Assembly (NCBI GenBank): GCA_003152315.1
Contig: PLZV01000057.1
Coordinates: forward strand, 264,065 to 328,064
Length of the DNA: 64,000 nt
Reading direction: 5' to 3'
From: Verrucomicrobiota bacterium
Lineage (GTDB): Bacteria > Verrucomicrobiota > Verrucomicrobiia > Palsa-1439
The notes under the pieces are model-generated. The model worked only from the letters and a program-made list of their open reading frames with translations. It was not told where the DNA came from and did no database searches. The translations under genes and the position numbers were made by a program. Position 1 is the stretch's first letter, and the number at the start of each line of letters is the position of its first letter. Below are positions 45,211 through 53,656 of the stretch, one piece after another.

Positions 45211-45969
45211 TCAGGCCCTCAATCTCGAACCGGTTTTTCCGAGAGCAGGCTTCCGTCGATCCGCAAGGAGGTGGTCGGCAATTTGGTCAAAGTCTCGCAC
45301 GTGGATCAGCGTGTCGGTATTGCGCGCCGACAGGTCTTCGAATCGATTGACGAGGAATGAACCCGCCAGCCCGACAGAATGCGGTACCTCGTAATCGTCC
45401 CGAAATCCATCTCCCACGACAGCGACTTCCTTCGGTGCCAGGGCAATGTGCGCCAGCGCTTTTTTCCAGTACGTGGCCTCCCATTTCATCGCATGCAAAC
45501 CGGAAACACCGAGGAGCTGGCTGAAGAAAGGCGCTCCCTGGCTGTTGGCTAGGCCGGCCACCCGCAGCTTGTGCAGGATGCCATCGTTGGGGTTGTTGCT
45601 GGTGACATACAGCAGAATCCCGTGATCGCGCAAGCGCGTCAGTGCGGAGCGAATCTCCGGGCCAGTCGCTTCCAGATATTCCGATTCCACCTCATAGGCG
45701 TAATCCCAAAACTGCTTGGGATCGAGGCCGAGTTCCACGATGTAATCCGACCAATGCCACCACGGCACCTGCGTCTTGATTTTTTCGATGCGGCGCTCGG
45801 TGTCCTTGGTGGTCAAGCCGCCGAGTTTCACGCCCGCGCTTTGAAGCACTTCGAAAAGACTGCCGGTCCAATTACCGTTGTTCTTGGCCTCGTGGTGATC
45901 GAGTTTCAGGCGCGTGATGGTGTCATCGATGTCGATCAATAGCGCGCGGATTTTTCCAAACTTGTTCAT
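45211..45969 (-). CDS. HAD-family hydrolase (sugar-phosphate phosphatase-like)
   Basis: 252 aa from the ATG at 45969, which overlaps the mannosidase stop by 4 bp and follows the ribosome site AAAGAGG. HAD motifs are visible: motif I ALLIDIDDTIT (nucleophile Asp near residue 13), motif II LYVTSNN (about 125), the motif III Lys near KWEATYWKKAL (about 165) and motif IV AVVGDGFRDDYEVP (about 185). It is a soluble phosphatase; HAD enzymes in sugar loci often dephosphorylate sugar phosphates and prevent phosphate stress. The specific substrate is unknown. Confidence 0.87.
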   Translation of the reverse strand: MNKFGKIRALLIDIDDTITRLKLDHHEAKNNGNWTGSLFEVLQSAGVKLGGLTTKDTERRIEKIKTQVPWWHWSDYIVELGLDPKQFWDYAYEVESEYLEATGPEIRSALTRLRDHGILLYVTSNNPNDGILHKLRVAGLANSQGAPFFSQLLGVSGLHAMKWEATYWKKALAHIALAPKEVAVVGDGFRDDYEVPHSVGLAGSFLVNRFEDLSARNTDTLIHVRDFDQIADHLLADRRKPALGKTGSRLRA

Positions 45970-48584
45970 AAATTCCTCTTTAGGTGAATCGCCGCTACCG
46001 AGCGTGGCGGCATTTCCACCGTCGCCCAGCCTTCCCGCACGGGCAAAGACTGTTGATCTGCTTCCAGTGTATTGGTTCGAAATGCCCCGATAACGTTCTT
46101 GCCCGACAGCCGCACACGGGCTTGCGCTGTGGTAGTTGAGGTGTTCGCCAGGCGAACGATGGTGCCGCCGTTTTCCGCGTCCTTGACGGCGAGCGGAATC
46201 ACGCCGGCACCGTCCACCTCGACAAAGCGTTTTTGCAGCGATGCCGGTGCAGTCACGACGGGATGAACCTCCACGCTTGAACAGGCTTCCCAACCAGCCA
46301 GAGCGGCGCGCGTCGCGTCGAACGGGCCCTGCGTGGTCAATTCATAACGAAATCGTTGCCAGCCCGGTTGGCTTGCGCGGAAATTGGTGTTCCAATAATT
46401 GTTCATCGGCCACGCGAGAAGCAACGGATTGTTCTTTCGCGACACTTCACTCTGCTTCTTTCCGAAATTGAAGTCGCCAATCTGTACCATTGGCGCATCC
46501 GGGCAGGCGAGAGTAAAGCCGTGGGTTCCATCGTGTAGGGAAACCCACTGACCGACGGTGACCCAATCGCGACAGGAACCGGGCAATTGTTCAGCATCGA
46601 GTTCAACGGGCAATCCCGCTGTATCGAAATGAGCCCGCCATTTTGAGAGGTGGCAGGGGAAGGAAAAGTAGATCGATTCCGGTGTGGCGATATCCAACTT
46701 GCGGAAGGAAACGCTCAATTCGATGGCGGTGCGATGCGCGAAAAGTTTGATGCGCTGTTGCAATTGTTCGACACCCGGTGCGGTCCAATCGAGAACCAGG
46801 CAGGCGCCATCTGCGGTTTTTTCGACACGATGTCCAATCAGGGAAGTGGGTCCCTGACGGAGAGACGGCCAATTGGGTTTCCAGTTTTCGATGTCCTGCC
46901 TCAGGCCGTCGTAAAGAATTTGGAAGGATGCGTCCCTTCCGAAATAAGGTGGTAGTGAAGGATAACGTTTGGGATCAACGGTTTCCTGAACGAATCCAAA
47001 GAACGACCACGGGTTGGCCTGATCGACCACATCCCACTTGAGGGCTTTGTCGATCAAACTGGTAATTCGACCGGTTACTGGATCAAAGGTAAGGCGATGG
47101 AAGGGTGATTCGAGCGTGTTCGCGGAAACCGTGATCCCTGCAGATTCCGTGGCCGCCGGTAATTCAGAAATCGGGAGAATGCGATACCCATTCGCGGGAA
47201 GTTCGATCGGACCCAGCAACCGACTGTTGGTGTCATCCCAACCCTCGCGCTCGACATCGATGCTGTGGACCTTGCTGGAAAAGTGAAGCCACGAATTGTC
47301 GAACCAGACGTTGGGCGCTCGCAAGAAAACCTTTCGCGCAATCGGCGCGGTATTCAGGAACAAGAGGCCCTGACAACCTTCGCCCGAGACCGGGTTGCCC
47401 GCCAGCGCATCCAGTTGGTCTCGCAGGAGCAGTGAAGTAAGGCTGCGGGCCTGGTACGCATAGTTCGCTTTGTGATACCACTGCGCGACGACGCCATCCC
47501 ATTCGGGGTGGGGGATGCTCGCAAAATGGCCCCACGTGTGTTCGTCATGCAGATTCAGATTCCAGTAGGCTTCGTCAACGAGCTGCCGCGTCTCTGCGCT
47601 GGTCGCGGGCCGGTTGGTTCGTAGCAGCTCGGCGGCGGCGAGTCGCGAACGTGTCTCACGATTGACTCGTGTTTCCACGGCGGCGCTGGCGCAACCGAAA
47701 TTCCACCAGTCCGTCCAGTCTCCACGATGCATGGGTAGGAGCGCTTCCGGTTGCTGCTTTAATTTTGCCAGCAGCCCTTCGGGCGTGGTCAGGCGGATGA
47801 CGGGCGTGCGGCCTTCGTCATTCCAGCGTTTGATCATGGCGAGAGCTTGCGGGTAGGGCGGGTTATTGTCCCAGAACAACCAATGCGTCAAACTCAGGTA
47901 AAGAAAGTCGTAGGGATAATTGCGCGCACAGAGTGTCTGGAAATATTCCTCCAATCCTTGCGCCATGGCGTCCGTGGAACTCTCGACGATGCGGCAGATG
48001 CGCTGGAAGATGCCGTAGTGTTCGCCATTGAATACGAGAAGCGGCCGGCCATCGCTGCCCTGCCAGCGGAACGCGGACGGTCGGGTCAGCGGAAAGTTAC
48101 CGAAGTGAATATTGATCCCCATGAGAAGCATCTGGATATCGGCGTCCAGCAAGAGTTGTGTGATGGGCCAGGGCAAACCATTCACGTCATGGTTGATCGC
48201 GACAGAAATGGGAATGCCGAACTGGCGGCGGAGTTCGCGCACGGGTTCAAGACTACGGGCGAGTTGCTCTGCGTCATATAGCGGTGTGATGTTGCAAAAC
48301 ATCGCGCCGATGCTGATGCGTTGCTCATGCACCAGCCGCGCAAATCGTTCGATCTGTTTGTCGCTGGCCTTGTGCAACCAGTGCATGACGGGCCCGGTGG
48401 TTTCGCACGTCCAGCGGACTTGTGAAGGTTCCGGCCATTCCGCTGTTTGCTCGCAGAGGTCGATGGCCTGATCGATGAATCGGCGTTGCAGTTCCCAGAG
48501 AATCGGCTGGGGATGGGTATAGCCGATATCCGTATGACTATGGTGGATGATCAGTACTTCCTTGATGTCCCCTATAGATCTCAT
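45966..48584 (-). CDS. Glycoside hydrolase family 38 alpha-mannosidase-like
   Basis: An 872-aa enzyme without signal peptide, hence cytoplasmic. The N-terminal catalytic domain shows the zinc motif HHSHTDIGYTH (residues 14-24) and a likely nucleophile Asp in AINHDVNGLPW (about 125). The remaining two thirds are the beta-sandwich domains usual for GH38, ending RSVAAIHLKRNL. GH38 enzymes remove alpha-linked mannose. The start overlaps the fucosidase stop by 4 bp and its own stop overlaps the HAD start by 4 bp. Together with the isomerase and kinase this is the strongest hint that the operon handles mannose-containing glycans. Some GH38 relatives act on other sugars. Confidence 0.88.
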   Translation of the reverse strand: MRSIGDIKEVLIIHHSHTDIGYTHPQPILWELQRRFIDQAIDLCEQTAEWPEPSQVRWTCETTGPVMHWLHKASDKQIERFARLVHEQRISIGAMFCNITPLYDAEQLARSLEPVRELRRQFGIPISVAINHDVNGLPWPITQLLLDADIQMLLMGINIHFGNFPLTRPSAFRWQGSDGRPLLVFNGEHYGIFQRICRIVESSTDAMAQGLEEYFQTLCARNYPYDFLYLSLTHWLFWDNNPPYPQALAMIKRWNDEGRTPVIRLTTPEGLLAKLKQQPEALLPMHRGDWTDWWNFGCASAAVETRVNRETRSRLAAAELLRTNRPATSAETRQLVDEAYWNLNLHDEHTWGHFASIPHPEWDGVVAQWYHKANYAYQARSLTSLLLRDQLDALAGNPVSGEGCQGLLFLNTAPIARKVFLRAPNVWFDNSWLHFSSKVHSIDVEREGWDDTNSRLLGPIELPANGYRILPISELPAATESAGITVSANTLESPFHRLTFDPVTGRITSLIDKALKWDVVDQANPWSFFGFVQETVDPKRYPSLPPYFGRDASFQILYDGLRQDIENWKPNWPSLRQGPTSLIGHRVEKTADGACLVLDWTAPGVEQLQQRIKLFAHRTAIELSVSFRKLDIATPESIYFSFPCHLSKWRAHFDTAGLPVELDAEQLPGSCRDWVTVGQWVSLHDGTHGFTLACPDAPMVQIGDFNFGKKQSEVSRKNNPLLLAWPMNNYWNTNFRASQPGWQRFRYELTTQGPFDATRAALAGWEACSSVEVHPVVTAPASLQKRFVEVDGAGVIPLAVKDAENGGTIVRLANTSTTTAQARVRLSGKNVIGAFRTNTLEADQQSLPVREGWATVEMPPRSVAAIHLKRNL

Positions 48585-49825
48585 TTTGGCAAATCTGGAA
48601 AAATATCTGCCGCTCCGATCACGCGGCTAATGTCTTGATCGGGCGGGGAGTCCAATTCTAACTTCACGACACTAAGGAGTTCGTCCGGTGATTGCTCGGG
48701 CAGACCGGTGATAATCGTTTGCGTCGGGCGCTGATCGATGTACAAGCGTTGCCCGGTGCTCAAGAGGGTGGCAGCGAGCACGCGATTGGTCAGGCCGCCG
48801 ACCGTCAGGGTTGGGCCGAAATAGTCTTCCAGGTGCAGGTACATCGTGTTGCCCTTGACCGTGGTCGGCCCCCATAGATTCCACAACAGGCTATGGCGTT
48901 CCGATCCATAAATGCTTTCGCCATGGACCTGCAGCCACTGGCCGACGCGACGCAGGATGGCTTCGCTTTCAATCGGGATCCTTCCTTGCGCATCAGGGCC
49001 GACATTGAGCAGGAGGTTGCCCGCGCCACTCGCCGCAGAGGCCAGCGTGAGAACGACGTTTCGCGGAGACTTGTAATCGTGATCTGTCGGACAATAGCCC
49101 CAATGTCGATTCAAGGTCATGCAGCTTTCCCACATCCGTCCCCGGGGCGCGGCGTTGAGATGCTGTTCGGGAGTGGTGTAGTCTTCCGTCGTCATCGCAC
49201 GGTTATTAATGATGATCTGCGGCTGGAGTTGGCGGACCATTGCATTGAGTTCGACGGCGCGCCATTCGGCGGCGCTGTAACATTGCGGCAAGTCGTAAAA
49301 TAGAAGATCGATCTTCCCATACTGGGCCATCAACTCACGCATCAACGCATGCGTATAGTCTATGAAACGAACGCGCGCCTGGTCATCGCCTTTCCAGCCC
49401 GCAGCCCAGTCGGGGTTATACCAATCGCCGAGTGAGTAATAGAAGCCAACCTTCAAGCCGGCATTACGGATAGCGGTAACATATTCGGCCAGCAGGTCAC
49501 GCCGGGCCGCGGAGTTAAGGGAATTGAACTTGCAGACTTTCGAGTCCCACAGGCAAAAGCCTTCGTGATGCTTGGTGGTCAACACCACATATTTCATACC
49601 AGCGTCAGCAGCCAGTTGGGCCCAAGCTTTGGGATCATAGTCGCGCGGATTGAACGTTTCGGCCAGCTTGCTGTATTCGTCGAGCGGAATGCGCTCGCGG
49701 TTGAGCGCCCATTCTCCGTGTTCCAGCAGAGCATACAATCCCCAATGGATGAACATCCCGAATCGGGCTTGCTCAAACCACGCCATCCGCTCCGAGGAAC
49801 AGCGAATTGAAGGTTTCGTTTGCAT
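48581..49825 (-). CDS. Glycoside hydrolase family 29 alpha-L-fucosidase
   Basis: 414 aa from the ATG at 49825. An in-frame TTG at 49864 would overlap the previous gene by 28 bp; neither start has a strong ribosome site. Family landmarks are WFEQARFGMFIHWGLYALLEHGEW near the N-terminus (interrupted here only for description), YVVLTTKHHEGFCLWDS, and YGKIDLLFYDLPQ with the nucleophile Asp. Then come GHW-type residues NRHWGYCPTDHDYKS and GNLLLNVGPDAQG. The C-terminal sandwich is short. No signal peptide, so it trims fucose from imported fragments in the cytoplasm. Overlap with the mannosidase start is 4 bp. Confidence 0.9.
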   Translation of the reverse strand: MQTKPSIRCSSERMAWFEQARFGMFIHWGLYALLEHGEWALNRERIPLDEYSKLAETFNPRDYDPKAWAQLAADAGMKYVVLTTKHHEGFCLWDSKVCKFNSLNSAARRDLLAEYVTAIRNAGLKVGFYYSLGDWYNPDWAAGWKGDDQARVRFIDYTHALMRELMAQYGKIDLLFYDLPQCYSAAEWRAVELNAMVRQLQPQIIINNRAMTTEDYTTPEQHLNAAPRGRMWESCMTLNRHWGYCPTDHDYKSPRNVVLTLASAASGAGNLLLNVGPDAQGRIPIESEAILRRVGQWLQVHGESIYGSERHSLLWNLWGPTTVKGNTMYLHLEDYFGPTLTVGGLTNRVLAATLLSTGQRLYIDQRPTQTIITGLPEQSPDELLSVVKLELDSPPDQDISRVIGAADIFPDLPK

Positions 49826-49836
49826 CGGGTTCGCGG

Positions 49837-51075
49837 TTATTTCACAAGCTTTGGTTCGCCCCAATAGGCGTGGTTATTCCAGAAGGTTTTCGCATCATTA
49901 ACGTCCTCGACCTTCAACGTGAGTTCGTTGGCGCCATCTAGCTTGATGGAGATGGGAGTTGCCGGATCTTTGACAGTCCGCCGACCGCTCCGAAAAACTT
50001 CACGCCCATCGATCGATACAATGAAATCGGCGGCGCCTTCACGGGTCAGTTCCGCGTTCATGCCGATCATGGCGTCGAACCGGGAAAACACGCCGACCGG
50101 CAAGTTATACCGCATCCAACAATTACGCGGTCCATTCATGCCGCTGTGGGGAAGGACCCCCAGCCCGGGCACCGCCCGCTTTTCACCGTTTGGAAACAGT
50201 AACTTACCAGCCATGACCGGCGCGCCTGCCGGTGGTGTGGAACGATTGCCGTCGAGGATCGCCCCACCATACACGAGGTCATGTATTTCGGAATCAGCTT
50301 TCCAGAGACGCAAATCCACCGTGGCAAACGCCTGCCGTTCCGACGGGGAAATATCTTCGGCGGCGAGCCGCAACGCCGTGTACATGATATCCAGCGTCAA
50401 CTGGGCCGCTTTTGTCACCGGCGGTTCAGCCCGCAGCTCTGCTTCCGCTTTTTTTCCGTCAAAAATGGCCTGCAATAGCGGGATAATGTAACGACGGCAC
50501 TCACGCATCGCTTCGGTGTTGATTGCGGCTTGTCGCCAGGAGACCTCTTCCACATTCAGGCCTAGTAAGTGCGGCTGACGCAGGGTCCCGCACGCGCCCG
50601 TCACGGCTTCGAGGTCAGTGTGATAATGGAAGCCGGACATCGTCGGCGGGGCCGGTATCAATTCCGCCAATAATTGCGAATCCAAAATATGCGCGGATTG
50701 GGTCAGATCGCCAAACCAATGAGAGAAGCAGCCGATGAATTTTATGAACGCCTCGCGGTCACCCTGACGGGATGCCTCGATTGCCTGCGACAACCAGTGA
50801 CGCGAGATCGGACGGCTCTTCGCCTGTTCGGCGATTGGATGCGGCCAAGAGTGGAGGTTGGTGGCATCCATGCCCTTTGGGAAAATGCAAAAACGCTTCC
50901 AAGCCGAGTCTATCTTGCTCTTTTCTTCATCCGAGACCGTGGGGTTATCAAACAAGTCTGGGTAGTTGCCGACGGAAGGGAGTAAGCCCTTCATTAGCTC
51001 CAGTGTCGCGCGAAATTCTTGTGGCAGGGCTTCAAACGCCCCCACCATGATGTTGGCGTGTGCTTGCTTGTTCAT
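49837..51075 (-). CDS. Phospholipase C/S1-P1-like domain fused to NPCBM carbohydrate-binding module
   Basis: A 412-aa protein and the first gene of the catabolic operon. The N-terminal two thirds are helical with His/Asp-rich motifs that recall zinc-dependent phospholipase C/P1 nucleases: LHSWPHPIAE near residue 74, FIGCFSHWFGDLTQSAHILD near 112 and GFHYHTDLEA near 147. The C-terminal third (about 270-412) looks like NPCBM: FDAMIGMNAELT, DFIVSIDGREVFRSG, ANELTLKVEDVNDAKT, and HAYWGEPKLV. No signal peptide is evident, which is odd for both parts. The ATG lies about 110 bases from operator site 6. Its role in glycan use is unknown. Confidence 0.65.
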   Translation of the reverse strand: MNKQAHANIMVGAFEALPQEFRATLELMKGLLPSVGNYPDLFDNPTVSDEEKSKIDSAWKRFCIFPKGMDATNLHSWPHPIAEQAKSRPISRHWLSQAIEASRQGDREAFIKFIGCFSHWFGDLTQSAHILDSQLLAELIPAPPTMSGFHYHTDLEAVTGACGTLRQPHLLGLNVEEVSWRQAAINTEAMRECRRYIIPLLQAIFDGKKAEAELRAEPPVTKAAQLTLDIMYTALRLAAEDISPSERQAFATVDLRLWKADSEIHDLVYGGAILDGNRSTPPAGAPVMAGKLLFPNGEKRAVPGLGVLPHSGMNGPRNCWMRYNLPVGVFSRFDAMIGMNAELTREGAADFIVSIDGREVFRSGRRTVKDPATPISIKLDGANELTLKVEDVNDAKTFWNNHAYWGEPKLVK

Positions 51076-51185
51076 TCAGTCTTTTTCAATTGGATGCAAC
51101 AGAATTACTTCTACCAATATCATCAACGAGTGAAGTGAAGGAACCACTTTGATGATCCCTCAGTATAAAACTCTGCACAATCTTA

Positions 51186-51199
51186 TCAGAACGTTCTGA
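51186..51199. promoter_or_regulatory. Operator TCAGAACGTTCTGA (site 6) in promoter of the catabolic operon
   Basis: A perfect palindrome filling the spacer of a minus-strand promoter: -35 TTGTTT (51203-51208), a 17-base spacer, and -10 TAAGAT (51180-51185). The predicted start point lies about 100 bases before the first gene (ATG at 51075). An operator lying within the spacer is the classic position for repression. Confidence 0.87.
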
Positions 51200-51300
51200 T
51201 ATAAACAAGCGTGAAGATGACACCTTTTAGTTACCCTTGCAAGAGAGGGAGTTTCGACAAAAGTAGTAAGTGATCTCTCAGAGAATTAGTGCTTGCCTAA

Positions 51301-51314
51301 TCAGAACGTTCTGA
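51301..51314. promoter_or_regulatory. Operator TCAGAACGTTCTGA (site 7) upstream of lacI-type regulator
   Basis: A perfect palindrome 31 bases before the regulator ATG, preceded by a possible -35 TTGCCT (51293-51298). It lies 115 bp from site 6, close to eleven helical turns, so a tetrameric or paired repressor could bridge both sites. Autoregulation of the regulator is the simple reading. Confidence 0.87.
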
Positions 51315-51345
51315 TAAGCTCTAAAGAAGCGAGGCAGGATGAACC

Positions 51346-52383
51346 ATGGCTACTGGACTTAAAGAGGTCGCTCTCATTGCTGGAGTGTCCGTGCAAACGG
51401 CTTCCGACATCCTTAATTGCGGGCGGCATGACCGGTACAATCCCAACACTCAGGCCAGAGTGAAGGAGGTCGCGCAAGAACAGCGCTACCGCCCACAACG
51501 ACTGGGAAGAGTGCTACGCGCTCAATCCACGGGTATGATCGGCTTCGTTACCGCAAATTTTTCTCCCGAGGATGGCCAGTTGGAGTTCTACAACGTCTAT
51601 CCGTTCCTCGTGGGAATGAGTCATCACCTCAGCGCGCGTGACTATCATGTGGGATTGCTGGAAATAGCGGAATTCCAACAGAAGAATGACAAGGATTTAC
51701 CACGATGCCTGCAAGAGCGGTTCTACGACAGTTTGGTGATCCACTGGGGACTTGCTGAAAAATTTGCGGGGCTGATGCCACTATTGGGAATACCTGCCAT
51801 TTGGTGGGATGCAGGACTATTCCTGCCCAACAACTGCTTGGATCGAGACGAAGCGGAGGTTGGGCGAACCATCACTAATCACCTGATCGAGCTGGGGCAC
51901 CGGCGGATCGGGTTCATGGTCGGCCAAAGAAGTTGGGAGCAATACAAACAAGGAAATCCGCCTCATTACAGCTATTCCCAGAGATATGAGAGCTATGGCG
52001 CGGTGCTGCATGAGCGTGGCTTGGAAGAGATACCAATCAAGGGTTACGGGGTGCCGCAGCTTACGGCGCAGATGAAAAAGCACCAACTGACCGCCATCGT
52101 CACCATGTCGACTGCCAGCGTGCCCTACGTGCGGTTGGCGGCCCATAAATTGGGATGGAGTGTACCGCAGGATCTATCTGTGGCCGTCTGTGATTTTGAA
52201 GAGAGAGTTCGACAAACGGAAATGTGCGTGGGCGGTGTATCGTATGACCGCTATGCGGTGGGCCGTCAAGCGGCCGAGATGCTACTCGAGTTGCTAACAC
52301 AGCGAGATCGGACAGTCGCCAGTGCCAAGTTCGTTGGGGAATTCTGCGTCGGCGACACGATCAGTCGCGCACCGGCTCGATGA
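51346..52383 (+). CDS. LacI-family transcriptional regulator, probable controller of the locus
   Basis: A 345-aa DNA-binding regulator. The N-terminal helix-turn-helix reads LKEVALIAGVSVQTASDILN (residues 5-24), followed by the hinge region YRPQRLGRVLRA (about 48-59). The sugar-binding periplasmic-type domain starts at STGMIGFVTANFS and includes the NHLIELGHRRIGFMVG strand. AGGCAGGA precedes the ATG. The hinge of this family inserts at a central CG step, which the palindrome TCAGAACGTTCTGA has. Two copies of that palindrome sit between this gene and the divergent glycan operon, and six more lie before secreted-protein genes. It is therefore the best candidate to bind them; the inducer is unknown. 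Confidence 0.9.
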   Translation: MATGLKEVALIAGVSVQTASDILNCGRHDRYNPNTQARVKEVAQEQRYRPQRLGRVLRAQSTGMIGFVTANFSPEDGQLEFYNVYPFLVGMSHHLSARDYHVGLLEIAEFQQKNDKDLPRCLQERFYDSLVIHWGLAEKFAGLMPLLGIPAIWWDAGLFLPNNCLDRDEAEVGRTITNHLIELGHRRIGFMVGQRSWEQYKQGNPPHYSYSQRYESYGAVLHERGLEEIPIKGYGVPQLTAQMKKHQLTAIVTMSTASVPYVRLAAHKLGWSVPQDLSVAVCDFEERVRQTEMCVGGVSYDRYAVGRQAAEMLLELLTQRDRTVASAKFVGEFCVGDTISRAPAR

Positions 52384-52492
52384 ATGGACGGGATGTCACC
52401 AAAATGTGATTCTCGACACGGAGATCCGAAACATTCGTGCGGTAATCAATTTGTGAGAGCGGACAGTCCAAATAAGAGGAAAGAGGCGGACA

Positions 52493-53419
52493 ATGAAAAA
52501 TAATATGACAATCGGTGGTTTTATCTCGTCTTCTACGGGGGCGCGATTATTGGCAGTGGCTTTACTTTCGGTCGGCACGCTCTTTGGGGGAGAGGCCTAT
52601 GCGGTCACTGAGACGTGGCTGGGCAACGTGTCGGACACCAGCAGCAATTGGTCAAGTGTTGGCAACTGGTCCGGGTCTCCCGTCCGGGTGCCGACCAGTG
52701 CTGATTTGGCGGCCCTGAATAATACCGCAGCTTCGTACACCGCAAACTTCGCGACGGGTATTACCACGTACACGATCAGTTCGTTCATCGTGAGCAATAA
52801 CGGCGGAAACACCACCACCTTGAATCTCAACCAGGGCACGCTGGCCACAGGTAGCGCGAGCACAATGAATATTCTGGGCAATGGTGGAACCATAAACATT
52901 AATAACACCGCCGTGTTGAAAACCGCATTTGGACTCAACGTTACCGCAGGCGACTTGACCTTGAACACCGGCGGCATATTGACAAATATCTCAACTACTT
53001 CGCCTTTCGCGGTGACAAACGGTGGCGTAGTGTCCATGCAGGGCGGCCAATTGGTGACACCCAAGCTTAGCTTGTTCCCCACTGCAGTTTTGGACTTCGG
53101 TTTAACGACGCCGGGCGCCAACAATCCCGTGAGAATTATCGGCACGGGCGGCCTGATTCTTGATGGGACGGTAAATGTTAACGATCTGGGCGGGTTCACG
53201 ACGGGTACCTATTTGCTGATGACCTATACGGGAACATTCACGGATAACGGGTTGAATGTTGGCGTCCTGCCAGCGGGATTCAGCGCCACGGTCGATAATA
53301 GCACCGCGGGCCAGGTGAATTTGGATATAACGGCGATTCCTGAGCCATCCACGGTCCTGTTAAGCGTATGTGGCTTGATTGGACTATGGCTTCTGCGAGG
53401 TCGAAGACATGCCGTGTAG
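52493..53419 (+). CDS. PEP-CTERM protein, paralogue of 13613-14584
   Basis: A 308-aa surface protein that matches 13613-14584 along nearly its whole length (VTETWLGNVSDTSSNWSS, the Thr/Asn-rich strands, VSMQGGQLVT, GLILDGTVNVNDLGGFTTG). It differs mainly in the shorter N-terminal leader. The tail is PEP-CTERM (IPEPSTVLLSVCG, membrane segment, RGRRH). The ATG follows AGAGGCGG. Unlike the paralogue it has no operator of its own; it starts 109 bases behind the regulator gene and could be read from the same promoter. A conserved surface or matrix role is likely; no enzymatic motif was seen. Confidence 0.87.
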   Translation: MKNNMTIGGFISSSTGARLLAVALLSVGTLFGGEAYAVTETWLGNVSDTSSNWSSVGNWSGSPVRVPTSADLAALNNTAASYTANFATGITTYTISSFIVSNNGGNTTTLNLNQGTLATGSASTMNILGNGGTININNTAVLKTAFGLNVTAGDLTLNTGGILTNISTTSPFAVTNGGVVSMQGGQLVTPKLSLFPTAVLDFGLTTPGANNPVRIIGTGGLILDGTVNVNDLGGFTTGTYLLMTYTGTFTDNGLNVGVLPAGFSATVDNSTAGQVNLDITAIPEPSTVLLSVCGLIGLWLLRGRRHAV

Positions 53420-53585
53420 AACAGATTTTGACTCGTTATTGTCACCGGGGAGTATTCGCTTTGTGATGGGAGAAGGATGCCTGCCTGAAACGTCAACCCG
53501 GATCATTGAGCCCATCGGCATACGCGCCGGCAGCTAATAAAACGGGTATGGATAAATATCTTGAAAAAAGCGCATTTTTTACTTG

Positions 53586-53599
53586 TCAGAACGTTCTGA
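53586..53599. promoter_or_regulatory. Operator TCAGAACGTTCTGA (site 8) upstream of double lectin-like gene
   Basis: A perfect palindrome overlapping TTGTCA (53583-53588), with TTTATT at 53605-53610 as a possible -10. GCATTTTTTrCTTG precedes it exactly as at sites 1 and 5, so about 20 bases of promoter context are conserved. The gene ATG lies 57 bases downstream. Confidence 0.85.
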
Positions 53600-53656
53600 T
53601 ACGGTTTATTCTGTCTTCAACTTAATACGGGAAGCTCGATGGGAGAAGGAAAAATC

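Noticed and set aside
52384-52492. An operator in front of the PEP-CTERM gene at 52493
   Set aside because: The interval was read for the palindrome and for half-sites and none was found; read-through from the regulator promoter is more likely.
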